Source: Manis javanica (lineage: Eukaryota; Chordata; Mammalia; Pholidota; Manidae). Taken from it: 64,000 nt of DNA. The notes beneath the pieces were generated by a model, which made no database searches, was not told where the DNA came from, and saw only the letters and a program-made list of their open reading frames with translations. This document shows positions 1 to 18,900 of the stretch, in pieces. Position numbers and translations under genes: made by a program. Location: the NCBI RefSeq assembly GCF_040802235.1, contig NC_133165.1:46513629-46577628 (forward strand), in the 5' to 3' direction. How positions within the stretch are numbered: the stretch's first letter is position 1; the number at the start of each line of letters is the position of its first letter.

Positions 1-979
1 TTGTTAATGCACTAAGTAGCCAGTTTAGCAGTGGATGTGAGAACTACTGTAATGATGACACCACGACAAGCAGGAATGGGATTCTGAAAGTGCTGCAGCA
101 CTGCAGTGTGATGGGGAAGTGTCTGTGATTACACTGGGGCAAAACTGCAGGGTTTGCTGATGCTAATGTGGTCTGCATTTATAATTGGAGGGAAATGTTA
201 AATGTCAGTTAAAGAGAAAAAAAGACGTTGGTATGTTTGCCATCAAAGTTCACAGACCCCCTTGTCTAGGACCTGGGGAAGTCGTGGACTCCAGGCAAAG
301 AACCCCTGCCCTAAACAGAGTTCTGTGGAATAGTGTCTGTAAAATGTGAATTGCTGTTCTGAGAAGCAAGGGCTATGTGGCCAGACTAGGGTGAGAAAGG
401 CTGTACCCTCATCCCCTTGGGGATGCCCACATGCCTGTTGGCATTTGAAAGCCTCAGAGAGGGCTGACCATGAAGTGGGGGGATTCCATCCAGAGTTTCC
501 TAAAATGACTTGACCACTTTGTTTTGGAGTAAATCCATCATAAGTCCCATCCCTTTCATGTTCTGGTTCAGGATGGGCTGCTCCCCTTTGAGCATTGCAT
601 TCTCTGCATCCCTCCAGAACATGGGCTTCAAAGCCAGGCTGTAGGTTTTGAATAAAATGAATAAAAATGAATTAATTGCCCACATTTGCGAGTCAAGATA
701 TTTTATAGGAAAATAACCTGAATTTCTAGCTCTTCCTGCAAAACTGGAAGATCTGGCCATAAGCAGGCCATGTACTGCCAGGTGGACTGGTAGCCGTGGT
801 CCCTACCACACCTTATTGTGCATGTCTAATTTTATCAACTGACTTCAAGGAGCCTCCAGCATGGCTCACAGTACCTTTTGAACACTAACACAGAACCTGG
901 AGAATGAGTGCGAGGGAGAGGGGAGGGGTTGGTGCAAGGAGGAGAAAGGCAAGTGGGGAATGATGGGGAATCTGGTTAG

Positions 980-7163
<6,184 letters not shown>

Positions 7164-7440
7164 CCCGTCTCTTTACCTCCTCCCCCCCACCCCCCCCACA
7201 GTGATGCATCTTCAGCCAGAGCTGTGGCACAGACCCCCACGTTCCTCTATTCCCCGACATTTTTCTGTTTATAAACACAATGTCCCTTTCAGTTCTCACC
7301 ACCACCGCCCCCCAGCAACCCTGCCTTCTGCCCTTGTAAAACCTCCCCTCTCCAACCCTGTGGGGCTTGCAGGGACAAGGAAACTGATTGAGCTGAGCTG
7401 CTTATTTATTGAAAATAAATGACAGAAAAGTCTGGCCTTG
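7164..7440 (+). terminator. ATP2A1: ATP2A1 3' UTR and poly(A) signal
   Basis: Non-coding tail after the SERCA1b stop. A canonical AATAAA lies at 7414-7419, with a cleavage site expected about 15-25 nt later. A C-rich run sits near 7180-7200. The same 15-bp neighbourhood carries an AATAAA on the other strand (7405-7410), the only visible candidate for RABEP2. Confidence 0.85.
7405..7410 (-). terminator. RABEP2: Candidate RABEP2 poly(A) signal
   Basis: AATAAA on the minus strand (TTTATT on plus). No other AATAAA or ATTAAA was noticed on this strand between the RABEP2 stop (7937) and here. If used, the RABEP2 3' UTR is about 530 nt and overlaps the end of the ATP2A1 3' UTR. Confidence 0.6.
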
Positions 7441-7936
7441 CCTCCATGCTCATCCTAGGGCCTGGGTCAGCCTCTGGGGACAAGCATCTTAGTGTCATGC
7501 AATCCAGAAAGTAGCTGCCTGTTTCGGGATATACGTGTGGAGGGACCTGCTGACTTGGGCTGGAGGCTCCGAGCCACTCCTCACAGCTTGGCTGTGCCTC
7601 AGGGATGGAGATGGGCTGTCACAGGCATGGCTGTTAGTCTGGCTGGGAGTGTGGGGGCAGAGGATTAGGACCCAGGAGGCAGCATGGCTTCCAGAAAGCT
7701 GCAGATCTGAGCCTGCACCTTTGTTCCTGGAGGGGTAGGGACCCTTACCCAGCTGTCTTTGAGAGAAGTCCCAGCCACCCCTGGGAGGAGGCACTGGAGG
7801 GACAGGGCAGTGGCGGCCCCATCACCTCAACCCCAGGCTTGAGGGTGAAGACTACATCCTGAGACCCCAAGGCCCAGGCCTCATGGTTTGGGAGCAGAGA
7901 AAGGCGGTCAACCCTGGGGTGGTGGGTTTGGGCCCC

Positions 7937-10900
7937 TCAGGTGTCCTTGATGTCCCTGACATCCCTGAGGGGTGCCTCGTCCACGATGCTGTGCACTTGC
8001 TCCAGACTCTCTGCCTGGCGGATCCGTTCCAGGCGCACCTATGGGGTCCAATGAAGCAAATAGGTTGTTTATAACAGCTTGTTATAAACCAACGATTACG
8101 ATATATTCAATTTTGTAGGTCCCACATCACTTAAAATTAACAAACAAAATTACTGCGTCTTATGCATTAAGCATTCTGTTAACTCATTTTCTCTTCATGC
8201 TCATGCTGAGAATGGGGTATGGTTCCATTTTTCAGATGAGGAAACTGAGTCAAGTGAGCTGGGGAAGTGCTGCTCCTCTCCTACCTGCCAGCCCCTTGAG
8301 GGGCAAGGACCTAGGACCAGTGTACCCAGGGGCCCCACCTCCCCCAACCCACAGTGAAACCGTGTTCAAAGGAAGAAAAGGGGCCTCAGAGCACGTCCTG
8401 GGGAAGTGTGGGCAGGAGCAGGTGGGGTGATGTAATGAGCACACTGCACTTCTGTGCACTAGGCCCTGGCCAGGGCTTCGCGTGACCAGCAAAACAGACA
8501 CGGAATGTCTTCCAACTTGTTTTGAGCAACAGCTCAGAGGACAGGACCATGCCAGCCCCAGAAGAAGAGAGGACTCCTCGGATTTAGGGACTGTCTTTGC
8601 AAGAGCTGGGACAAGTCACCTGGAGTCATGCCGGCCCAGTGGGGAGGGAACACACCATACCTGCAGGGCCTGGGACAGTCGTACAAAATCCCTCTGCACC
8701 TGTTCACTGGTCTCCAACTCAGCCTGCAGCCGCAGCACCTTGGCCCTCTGCTCTGAGAGGAGGTCTGTGACCTGGGCCTAGGGGGACCAGATGTAGAGCT
8801 ACGGCCTTGGATCAGGTGGGAGAGCATGTGACCAAAGAAACAGGCTGTCTAGATGAGGTAGCCCCTTCTACACTACCCCTATTCTGACCTCCTCTGTGTG
8901 GCCTGAGCCTGGTGGCTGCCTCAGGGCTTCCTGCCGTCTGGCCTGAGAAGATATAAAGGCAGGAGGGGCTGGTTAGGGTCTTCACACTGCCGCCACTCAC
9001 CTGTCATCCCAGTCTGGCCCTCAAGTTCTGCCTCACCTTGTTTTGCTCCTGCTGGATCCGCTCCATCTCTGTCCTCAGGCTACACAGGGAGGCTGAAAAG
9101 TCAGGCAGGAGCCAGATGTCAGGCCCACACCCTCTCTCCTTTTCCACCCTGCCTGGGGAGGGCTCCAGCATATACTCACCCTCTAACACCTCTGTGTGGA
9201 AAGGAAAGAAAGAGAGGTCAAGGCTCATTCTCGCATAGCCTCCTCTCTCCCCTCCCGGCACCCAGGTGGTGCCTGTGGGGAGGTCAGCCTCCCTGGAAGC
9301 AAGGCAGGGATGGCTCATTCCCTCTTCCCTCACCTGTCTCTTCCCGCTGCACCCTCAGCTGCCCCTCCAGACTGGCCCTGGCTGCTGCTGCCTCGTCTAA
9401 TGCCTCCCGCAGGGTTACAATCTCAATACGCAGGCGCTCAGCCTCGTGCTCCCGGGCCTGCTGATGGGCCCGCGCCTCCTGCCGTGTGCGCTGTACCAGT
9501 TGCTGCAGCTCCTGGAAGGCATGCGAGTCCCGGGGTTGGAGGGGGCAGCCCCAGGGGCACCTGCTAGATTGGGATCCTGGGGAGGAAGGAAGCAAGGAAG
9601 GAAGGGAGGAAGGAAGCAAACTTAAAAGGGGAAACAGCCCAAATGCCACCAGGGGGACAGTGCACATGTTACAGCAGTCACACTCCCCAGGGTGGAGGAC
9701 CCTCAGGAATGGTGCTGAGTCAAAGTTCCTGATTACCTAGAGCAAGGTACCCTTTTATAAAGCTCAGAAACAACTAGTGTTAGCACTCCACTGTTTAGGC
9801 AGACATGTATTTGTAATTAAAAGGACACTGAAGAAAGAGCAAGGGAATGATAAAGTTCAGGACAGCAGAAACAGAACCGAGGAATATGGGGGGTGCACGT
9901 AGGAGATGTTAAGTTGTAGTCCTCAGGGTGGGCAAGGGTTCTGGTTGAGCTTCATGTTTTTACTAAATTAAATCAATGAAGCCATGCACAGATCAATGAC
10001 AGCTTGTTATAAACCAATAATTACGATATATTCCATTTTGTAGGTCCCACATCACTTAAAATTAACAAACAAAATTACTGCTTCCTAAGCATTAAGCATT
10101 CTGTTAACTCATTTTCTCTTCATGCTCATGCTGAGAATGGGGTATGGTTCCATTTTTCAGATGAGGAAACTGAGTCAAGCGAGCTGGCCTAGGTGACCCA
10201 GTTCATACACAGCAGCTTGGGCCTGTTCCCAGGTCCCAGGTCAATGCTTTGCTGTTAGCAGAGAGGAAGGGCCCCACCGGGTGGCCCTCCAGGTCCTGTG
10301 CCTGCAACCCCCTCACCGGTACCAAGCTGGGAAGTGGCTCCTCCTGGCACTCGTAGGGCTCCAGGCCCTGGAGGCCTGAAGTTGGTGGCTGCTCGGCCCG
10401 GAGCCCTTGGTTTTCCACAGTCAGTCGCTTCACCTCATGGCTCAGGCACTTGTGAGAGGTGGCCAGCTCTGCCTGTAGATGGACAGTTCATGCGAGGCAA
10501 TGAGGGGAATGGGGCGTCTCCAGTCCCCTGTGAGGCCAAACTCTGAACCCTCCTCCCACCATTGCTGACAGCCAGAAATCCATGCCCTCCTCCTCTGCTG
10601 ATAAAGGAAGAAACGCCCTCAAGTGTCTTTAGCTCTCAAACTCTTTATACACCCTCCTTGATGACTCAGCAGGAGTCACACAGTGGCAGCCACAGTCACA
10701 CTGGGTGTCTTACTTGGTCCACATGTTTTTTCTTAAACCTTGAATTAGTTGCTAACTTTAAAAACTGAGAAGCTACACACAAATGTCCAGATTTCTAGCT
10801 TCTCTTGACAGAGCAGGAAGCCTGGCAGCATTGTGCTTGTACCCCCATACAGCCAGCTCACTGGAGCTGAGGGGCAGCTGTGCCCTTTGCGTGGGTCTCC

Positions 10901-13900
10901 TGGTTTGCCCTGCTCCCTTTCCTCTCACACACCTGGCCCAGTTCAATCATTTATATATCCTGTCTGGTCTTGGGAAGTATCAGATTTTGCACTCCTTGCT
11001 TTTAATCCTTACAACTCGGCAAGCGAGGTCCCATTATCTCAGTTTCTAGGTGGCAAAGTTGAGGCTCTGAGCTTGTGGGATCAGCTCAAGATCACAGAGA
11101 GAATGCACGGGGGGGCTCTGACCGCAGGCCAGGTGCCCTAGAAACCCTTTTACCCACCCAGCATCAACTCCAGGGCAAAGCCTGAGCAGCTGGAGGGCAG
11201 AACAGGTGCCTAAACCTTCTGTGTATCCCTCAACCAATTCCCACCACACTCCTCCCCCTCCCACCCCAGCCCTCAGCCCTCACCATCTGCAGCTGAACCC
11301 GCTCCTGGGCCTGGCTCACAGTCCCCTGCAGGGTCCGCAGCAGCTGCTCAGAGTTCTGGACCTGGGCCAGGAGCACCTGCATCTGTGAGTGGAAGGGAGT
11401 GAGGGTGAGGCCAGGGCACAAGAGGCAGGTGGCCAGAAGCTAAGCCAGGGATGAAGCAGAGGCCAGGCCCACCTGCTTGGTGCAGTCCTCATTACTGCGT
11501 CTCAGGCCTTCTTGCAGCTCGTCCCGCTCACGGCTGATGCTCTCCAGGTCCTTCTGCAGCTGCTGTCCCTGCCGCAGACAGTGGTCTCAGTCCCAGCCTC
11601 CAAGAAGAGGCCTGCCCTCCCATGCCTTGCCTTTCACATCTCAGGGGGCAACACCGTCATCCACGCAGTGGCTCAAGCCAAGAGCCCAGGAACTGATGCT
11701 GATTCTTCTCTCCTCTACTCCCCACTTCCAGCCCACTAGTGGGCACTGACCAGTTTGCCTCCAAAATGGGTTCCGAATCCACCCACTTCTCTCCATTTCT
11801 GCTGTCATCTCCTGGTCCCAGTCACTACCTTCTTCTAAACCATGTCAAGTATCTCCCATCCTATTTTTCCTGTTGTTCCCTCCCCAGCTAAGTCTGTTCC
11901 TACTCAGAGGCCCAAGTGATCTGTTAAAAGCCTAAAGCACAGCATGCCTCTTCCTGGCTTAAACCCTGTAGAGATTTCTCACTGCTCCTTGCCTAGAATG
12001 TAAATGCCATGGCAGGTCCCTGAGGCTGACCTATGGACCCTGACTTCCTTTCTGATCTCAACTAGCTCCTCCTCCCTGGTGGCCTTGTTGTTCCTCAGAT
12101 ACACCACGGTCTGTCCTCAGGGACTTTGACCTTGCAGTTCCTTCCACCCCAATCTTTGAAGAGTACCTCTTTTTTACCATCCAGGTCTTAGTCTCCTGCA
12201 CTGCCAGTCTCTACCCCATGACCCTACCCTGTTTGTTCTGGGCATCTCACCCTGTGACAGTCTTCCTCATGTGCCCTGGGGCATGTCTGGGGCTGGCTCC
12301 CTCACTAGGAGGAAGTGCCAAAAGGATGGGAGTTTCTTCTTCACTGTGGACTCCCCAGCTCTAGCTCAGGGCCTGGACACAGTAGGTGCTCTGTAAGTAT
12401 TTGATGAAGGGAGAGACAGATGCATGCATGGCAGCAGGCTGCTCTACCCACTCCACTCACCTCTGTCTGCAGCTGCTCCCACTGGTTATCAGGCACGAGC
12501 TGGTAGCCAGGAGGGGGCAGGTAGATGCCCTCAGGGACCAGGGTGCCCGTGGACACCAGAGAGGCTGTCTCTTCCTGCTCAGGGCTCAGGCCCTGGCGGT
12601 CCCGGGGCAGGGAGGCACTGCTGCTGGCCCCACCACCAAGGGAGAAGGAGGAGATGGAGGCGCTGTCATCACAGTTGTGGGCGAAGGCCTCGGCTGCTGC
12701 ACCCCCGTCTCCACTCAGCTCCTCTAGGGGCTCCAGTGGGGGAGATGGATCCCGGGACAGGGGCAGCAACTCTGTGGAGCCATGCAGGGAAGGGGGATGC
12801 CGGGGACATCTCTAGGGAAAGAGGGCAAAGAAGAGGCTGGGGGGCCAGGGTGCTGCAGTGCCCCGTCTTCCCTCAGTGCCCCTGGGCCACCCCCTCACTT
12901 GGATCTCCTGAATCAGCTCCTCGGCCCTCAGCAGTTTCGCTTTTAGCTCCTCAATCTCCTGCTCCATGGGCAGCACGATCTCCCGCAGCTTCTCCGAGTC
13001 CTCATGGGCCTGGAGGAAAGGGTGGTTGGGCAGCAACAGTCCCTGCTCCCAACTGCAGGGCCCCTCAGGTCTGTTCAGAGCTTTCTTTTCAAGCACAGCA
13101 GCTCTTCTAACCCTCCCAAGAAGGACTCATCCACCCCCATTTTAGAGATAAGAATACAAAGGCTCTGAGAGTTTACATGACTTGTCCCAGGTCACATGGT
13201 AGGTAAAGGGGCCAAAGTCACAACTATCTTTCTGTGGCCCACTTGCTCACCATACTTTTCTACCCTAACATCCATTTTTTCTTATTTCTTTTATCATGGA
13301 ACTCACATTTCTAATTAGGCACATGGCCTAAATTCTAGGATACCATCTACATTTCCCTGCTTCCCTGTAACTAAGCTTGACCATATGACTAAGTTCCACA
13401 GAGATGTAAGCTGATGTGCCATTTTGCAACTTTCAGGACAACTACTTAAAAGGACAGGATGTGCTTTTCTTTACTCCTTTTTATCCTTCTTGCTGGCTAG
13501 AGTGTAGACATGAAGGCTGGCATACAAGCAGTCATCTTGGACCATGAGGCAGTAAGTTACCTATAGCAAAACAGCAACATAGGAGGAGGCTGGGTTCCTA
13601 ATGAGTTGCTGAGCTGCCATAACAGCCCTGGAATGTCTACCTCTGGACTTGAAGAAAATAAACTTATTTAAGCTACTGTTGATCTGTGGCTTTTGTCACT
13701 CATTCTAACTGTTATGTACTCTTATACTCCCATTGCTGCTACATTGCTGGCCTCTTCTTTTTGGTCACTTTTCAGGTTTGGGATCCTACTGAGTGTGCAT
13801 AGTGAACAGCCTCTGAACATTTCCACTTAGATGTCACACAGACTCCTCTCTCCCAGTACAGCCAAATCTGAATGAACTCCCAATGTCATTTCTCCTCTGG

Positions 13901-16900
13901 CCAGTGCTAGGTCAGTGAGAATGGCTGTTATCCACCCAGCTGTCCAAGGCAGAAATATGCCAGTCACCCATCCTCTTCTAATTCATGCCATTTCTACCTC
14001 TAAGTCACTCAAAAATCTATCTCAGACTAGCTCAACCCTCCAAATCTCTTACGTGAACAGCTGCATCAGGAAGGGTAAGCCTGTATGGCCAAAACTCCTC
14101 TGATTCACATGAAGCCTTGGAATACATGCTCGGCAGATGCCCACATGGTGGATGGATGGATGATGGCTGAGCGCAGGACTTGAGCCAGGCCTGGAGCTGC
14201 CCGAGTCCAGGCCTGCTGCTCCCTCTGCTCTGCAGGTAGCTTTAATTTAGGAGAGCCCTCGCCGTCCCCACTGTGGAACTGCTCCCTGAGGAACACTGAA
14301 TGCAAGTAGCAGCCACTGCTGGAAAGCTGTGGGGTGCAAGCCTTCCTTTCTTCAGTTCCTGTTTTGATCTGTCTTTCTAACCAGATTTACTCATTCTCCC
14401 TGAGCCTCAGTTTCCTCATGCATAAAACGAGGTAAGGACCTGCCTCAGAGGTCTGCTGTGAAGATCAAATGAGGTAATGATGTGAACTTGCTTTGAATGA
14501 TGAAGATTTAGTGATATCTGCTTCCTACCATTGCATAACAAAAATAAAGGGGGCGATATACCATAGGGATTAAGAACAAGAACTTTAGAACCAGACTGAC
14601 TAGATTTTTAGATCCCAAATTTGCTCCTTTCTGTGTCCAGAATCCAGGGAGAATTACTGAAGTTCTCTGAGCCTCACCTTACTCATGTTAAGTGGGTCTA
14701 AATGAACTAACTGGATCTCAGGGGACAGATTGGAGAGACTGAATCTGTCAAGTAGTTACCACAGCACCTTGTGCATGAGAGGCAGCCTGAAGTGTTAGCT
14801 CTCTTCCCCCATGACAACTTTCCCTAATTTTGGAGGTCAACGAGCCTTGCCGCCCTACTAGCAAATAGCAAGCCAGGACCTTGCCAAGTATGGAGCTAGT
14901 ATGTGCTGTATGTAGCTCGACTCATTACTGGTGCCCTGTTCCCAGTGATGTGGGAATGGGACACCAACAACTGCTCAGCCCCATGGTCACCTTTGGCTGC
15001 CTCAACATGTTTCCAAATCCCAGGGGCTAAGGGAGGCCCTCCCAACCCCAACCTTTTCCATCTGCTTCTCCAAGGAGTCCAGGGGGTGAGCCCGGGACAG
15101 CAGCTGCTTCAGGCGCCCCAGCTCCCGCTCCTTCTCCTCGCAGTCCTGCTGTTGCTCCTGCTTCAGGGAAGTGATCTGGGCCTCATAGCTGCTGATGGAG
15201 TCTGGCAAGGCAGGAAGGGCAGAGGGGAGGGAGGGTCAGTGTGCTGACCTCACCTGTGGGCAAGCAGGGGGCTCTGCACCACTGATGCCCTCTGACAGGC
15301 AATCTACCACTGTGATTAAGACAGCGGGCTTGGTGGAGAGCTGGCCCTGGGCAATCAGTGACCTCAGTTGCAAAATGGGGACACTAATGATTACCCCACT
15401 GGGTCATTACAGGATCAAATGAGATGACATCTAGAAGGTGCTCAGTCCTCTTCCTGGTATATAACAAATGCTGAAGATATGACACGTGTGCCTATTAATA
15501 TGTGCCAATGACAATATTTAATAATAGCAATAAATATTTACTCAGCACTAGACTCCAAGCTAAGCTCTGGAAATAGACAAATTAATCAAAACACAAACCC
15601 TGACACCAGGAGCCCACAGTCCAATGGGGAAGGCAGCCATGGAAATAATTAAGAAGCAGTGTGAGAAGAGCTAGCTTGTGGATCCCAGAGGAAGGAGCCC
15701 CTCACTCTGCCTGCCAGCAAGTGGTGAAGGAAAGAAAGGACACATTAAGTTCCAGGACCAGCATGAGCAAAAAGCTCATAGGTGGGAAAGGATGCTGTGT
15801 CAGGGGCCTGGAGGGCATGCTGAAGAGCTGAAATGAAGATGCATGAGTAGAGATGCTGGAAAGGGTGGAAGGTGGCAGTGGATGGCTCCTAAGGCCTTGG
15901 ATGCCTGCCAAGAGTCCATAATTTATCCTACAGGTCAGTGGGAGGGGAAGGTGATGATGGATGGAACAGTCATCTTTTAACTGCACAGTTATTTATTTTA
16001 ACATGTATTAACATTAGAAGCAAAGGTTCAGTTGCCAGACCGCCTGGTTCAGATCTGCTGCTGCTTTTTCACTGCTGACCTTGGGCAAGTTATCTAACCT
16101 CTCTGGGCCTCAGAGCTTCCCCTATAAAATGAAGATGGGTAATTGCTACCTCACAGTTTATGAACATCAAATACTCCTAGAACACATAGCTCAGTGCCTG
16201 GCATATAGTAAGTGCTAAATAAATGTGAGCTATTATTATTTTTACTGCAGGTAGCCCTTGCTCTTTGAGTTTGCACCATGCACTTCATTTTTACAAAAGA
16301 TGGACAATGGTACCTCTTTTTGTCAACCAAAAGAAATCTGAAGAGGATTTTCACTTTTATGAAAAAAGGCGAAAAGTGGAAACAACATCCAGCATTTGAT
16401 TTGCAGCAAGCCTTATAGAGGCCTCGTGCAACCCAGGCAGTGAGCCCCGCCAAGCTCCTTCCCCGGAACCACGCTCAGCATCTCAGCATCAAGCCACCAG
16501 ACCTGTGAACTGTGTCTGCAACCATCTGTGCTTTATCTCGATTTATTTTGTCCATCTGATAGCAAGAGGTGTCCTAAGCTATCAGAAAACCTAAGTGAGG
16601 TTATTTTTTCAGTCTGGGAATGCTCAAAAAAATGTTTCCATGTGAACTGATAACTGCTTCTTTACTTTATGGCATTTCAGCTTACAAAAGTTTTCACAGA
16701 ACACTCTACTTTTGGATAGTGGGGGGAAAACTGTATTATTAGTACTGTTTAGGACACACTTAGTTCTTCCTATAGGGATAGGAAGTTTCCTTTAAAATAA
16801 ATGTATACAAGTTTTTACAAAAGTAACTTTATTTAAGGAACAAATATTAAGTAGACAACAGGGTAAGTTGTACAAGGAGACAACACTGTTGCACAGGTGG

Positions 16901-18362
16901 CATGTGGATGCCTGAAATGTGGGAAATATGGCCCCAGAGGGTGGAGCCAAGAGTGGTTGTTAGAAAGGGAAATGACATGGCAGGAGGGAATTTCAGAAAG
17001 CTCACTCTGGAAATTCAATGTAAAGACTGGACACCCAATAGTGGGAGACCTAGGTGAAGGCTGGGGCAAGAGTCCAAGAAAGTTGACGATAGCTTCACTA
17101 TAGCAGTGGCAGTGGAAGCAGAGGGGTGGGGCAGGACTGAAAGCTATTTCAGAGACTGGCCCCTGACTGGAGGAAAACAAGCTGGGGGATCTGGGGCAAA
17201 GGGAGCTGGTGCCTCCTAAATTCAGAGGATGTGAGGGAGGGAGCAAAGTTGGTGTGGAGGTGTGTGGATGTAGGGGCACTTGCAGAAGAAAGGAAACCAA
17301 AGGATTAGACTCAGAAACTGGGCCCAGGGCTGATTGTGAAGTTCAGACGCTCAAAGGGGTAGTTGAGGGAACTGAGAAGTTGCTCATTTCAAGGTGGATC
17401 AGTCATCAGAGAGAGACAAGAAATGAAAAGGGACAAGGAAACAAATAGAAGCTCAGAGCTAAACTTAGCTGGAACTGACAGAGCTGTAGGCCTCCATGCA
17501 TATTAGAAAGGGTGCCCCTTCCTCTGGGCCCACAGACCTACCCTGGGGGTAAGCAGCCCTGCTAACCTACCCCATAGCTTATCTGTGCCCCTGACCCCTT
17601 TCTTGTTATGCACTCCCCTTATGGGGCTAATGGGTCGTCTGGGAGAAGTCCCTGCCTCACCTTTCAGGATGGCCTGCAGCGAAGCTACCTCCTCTTGGCA
17701 TTGCCGCTGCACTGCGGCCACAGCCTCGGCCTTGGTGCTCTCGCTCACCTCCGCCACAGCCTTCATGGTCTCCATTTCTGCCAGGGCGCCTGCCAGCTCA
17801 GCTCGAAGCCGGCCGAGCTCCTCTGACTCAGCCTCAACCCTTTGACCCTCCCGGGACTGGGGGTGCAGCGCTGGGGGGAACAAGGATCAGCCTGCTTTCC
17901 CATTACTCCCGGATCCCCAATACACCAAGACACCAAATCCACAATTCCTGCAACATAGTACTGCAGCCTAGGTCCTCGGACCCTCTCACCTAGCCCCGCC
18001 CCGCCCACATGGCCCCGCCCCCCAGCTCGGCCTCGTGTTGCCTATAGTCCCGCCTCCTCCCAATCCCTGGGTTCACTCAATCCCCTTTCTTTTGCCACTA
18101 CCCCTCCCTTCCAATGGCCCCGCCCCTCGCCTGCCACTGATCTACCCCTTGAAACACCAGGCCCCGCCCCCTGGCCCCCAGGGGCGTGACCACACCCCTT
18201 TCCCCAGTCTCCCCTCTTGACCCCTAATCCCCGCGGCTGCCGAGCTCAACCCCGCCTTCGGCTTCACCGCCCCTCGCGTGCATGGACGCACCCTCACGTA
18301 CCGGTCCCCGTCCGCCGTCGCCCGCCATTCTCGCCCGCGGCCGCCTGCGCAGCTGCTGCCAT
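7937..18362 (-). CDS. RABEP2: RABEP2, rabaptin-2 (rab GTPase-binding effector protein 2)
   Basis: Coiled-coil effector of Rab4/Rab5 in endosome fusion and recycling. Coding exons in transcript order: 18362-18302, 17870-17661, 15201-15053, 13009-12899, 12811-12461, 11568-11473, 11382-11284, 10472-10317, 9511-9334, 9191-9180, 9092-9037, 8777-8661, 8038-7937. They sum to 1698 nt, 565 aa (human 569). The start ATG (18362-18360) opens MAAAAQAAAGENGG. Heptad-rich stretches include LGRLRAELAGALAEMETM, EELKAKLLRAEELIQEIQ and AELETSEQVQRDF. A Ser/Pro/Gly-rich linker with SPEQEETASLV fills the 351-nt exon. The C-terminus reads DEAPLRDVRDIKDT. One donor is an unusual GTTGGG (15052). The promoter is CpG-rich and TATA-less. 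No frame break is seen. Confidence 0.96.
8074..8262. repeat. Intronic direct repeat, copy 1 (RABEP2)
   Basis: About 189 bp nearly identical to 9999-10187, in the same orientation, with about 7 mismatches seen by eye. The right part resembles a MIR element (fragment like CAGATGAGGAAACTGAG). It lies in the last RABEP2 intron. Confidence 0.85.
9180..9191 (-). other. RABEP2: RABEP2 12-nt microexon
   Basis: A 12-nt exon with an AG acceptor (9192-9193) and a GTGAGT-type donor just below 9180. It supplies most of EVLE in REET-EVLE-ASLC, which matches the known RABEP2 protein. Both flanking introns are short (about 90 and 140 nt). Skipping it would keep frame and remove four residues from the C-terminal coiled coil. 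Confidence 0.85.
9999..10187. repeat. Intronic direct repeat, copy 2 (RABEP2)
   Basis: Second copy of the 8074-8262 block, in the RABEP2 intron between exons 10317-10472 and 9334-9511. Both copies begin at ACAGCTTGTTATAAACC and end at GAGCTGG, then diverge. That points to a local duplication rather than two independent repeat insertions. Confidence 0.85.
13140..15000. repeat. RABEP2 intron with MIR-type and unassigned ancient repeats
   Basis: Non-coding. 14395-14520 and nearby carry MIR-like sequence (CTCAGTTTCCTCATGCATAA). The rest is unique or too diverged to name. No ncRNA gene was recognised. Confidence 0.6.
15280..17640. repeat. RABEP2 intron: MIR copies and an ancient interspersed repeat
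   Basis: MIR-like blocks lie at about 15340-15480 and 16030-16245 (CTTGGGCAAGTTATCTAACC, then GTGCCTGGCATATAGTAAG). 16245-16740 looks like an old mammal-wide repeat of DNA-transposon type; its family was not assigned. The remainder is unassigned. No coding exon was recognised here. Confidence 0.55.
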
Positions 18363-18900
18363 CGCCTCCGCGCAAACGGCGGGTCCCCGCAGTCGCTGGT
18401 GACGGCGCTCAGCGCTTCCGGGTCCTCTCGGCTGTTTCCGGATCCGCTCGGTTCTTTCCGGATGGCCCCGGGCTGGAGGCCAAGGCCGGAGTTGGGGGAA
18501 TTGCCAATTCGGAGTCTCGGCCGAGGATTTCCGAATCTATTTCTGGCCACCGCCCCAGACCCCGCGCCTCTCTGCCTTCGTTCCAGAGGTGGGCCGTTCT
18601 AGAACGCCCTTCCCTCAGACTCTCGAGTTCTTTCATCAAGTCTTTTGGCGTCTCTGGGTAACCTTGGAAGCTCAGCTCAAATTACACCTCCTCCGGGACG
18701 TCCGCCGGCCTCAGCCTGAGGAGGGCGAAGCTCTCAAGGTCTCCCCGGACTCGCGGAGCCAGCTCTTTGATCAGCCCCGACCGCCCTTCCGCAGAAGCCT
18801 GGCTCACGTTACAGCGAATTGTGGGCGGCCTCCTTGCACCTCCACCCTCGTGGAGCGTCTCTCTGGGGAGGGCTGGGTCGGCTTCACTTTTCTGGACGCC
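17990..18900. promoter_or_regulatory. RABEP2: CpG-rich promoter region of RABEP2
   Basis: GC- and CpG-rich block around the RABEP2 start codon. It contains GC boxes (CCCCGCCC near 17995, 18013, 18117, 18162) in the first intron and three TTCCGG (ETS-type, CCGGAA on minus) upstream of the ATG at 18416, 18436 and 18456. There is no TATA box. The stretch to about 18900 stays CpG-rich but holds no gene I recognise. Confidence 0.75.

Noticed and set aside
500-760. 86-codon minus-strand open frame upstream of the first ATP2A1 exon
   Set aside because: No recognised family and no splice or promoter context. It lies in intronic, repeat-like sequence; most likely chance or a very old repeat.
18278-18661. 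Plus-strand frames over the RABEP2 promoter
   Set aside because: CpG-island frames without homology. A divergent transcript is possible but nothing in the sequence supports a protein.
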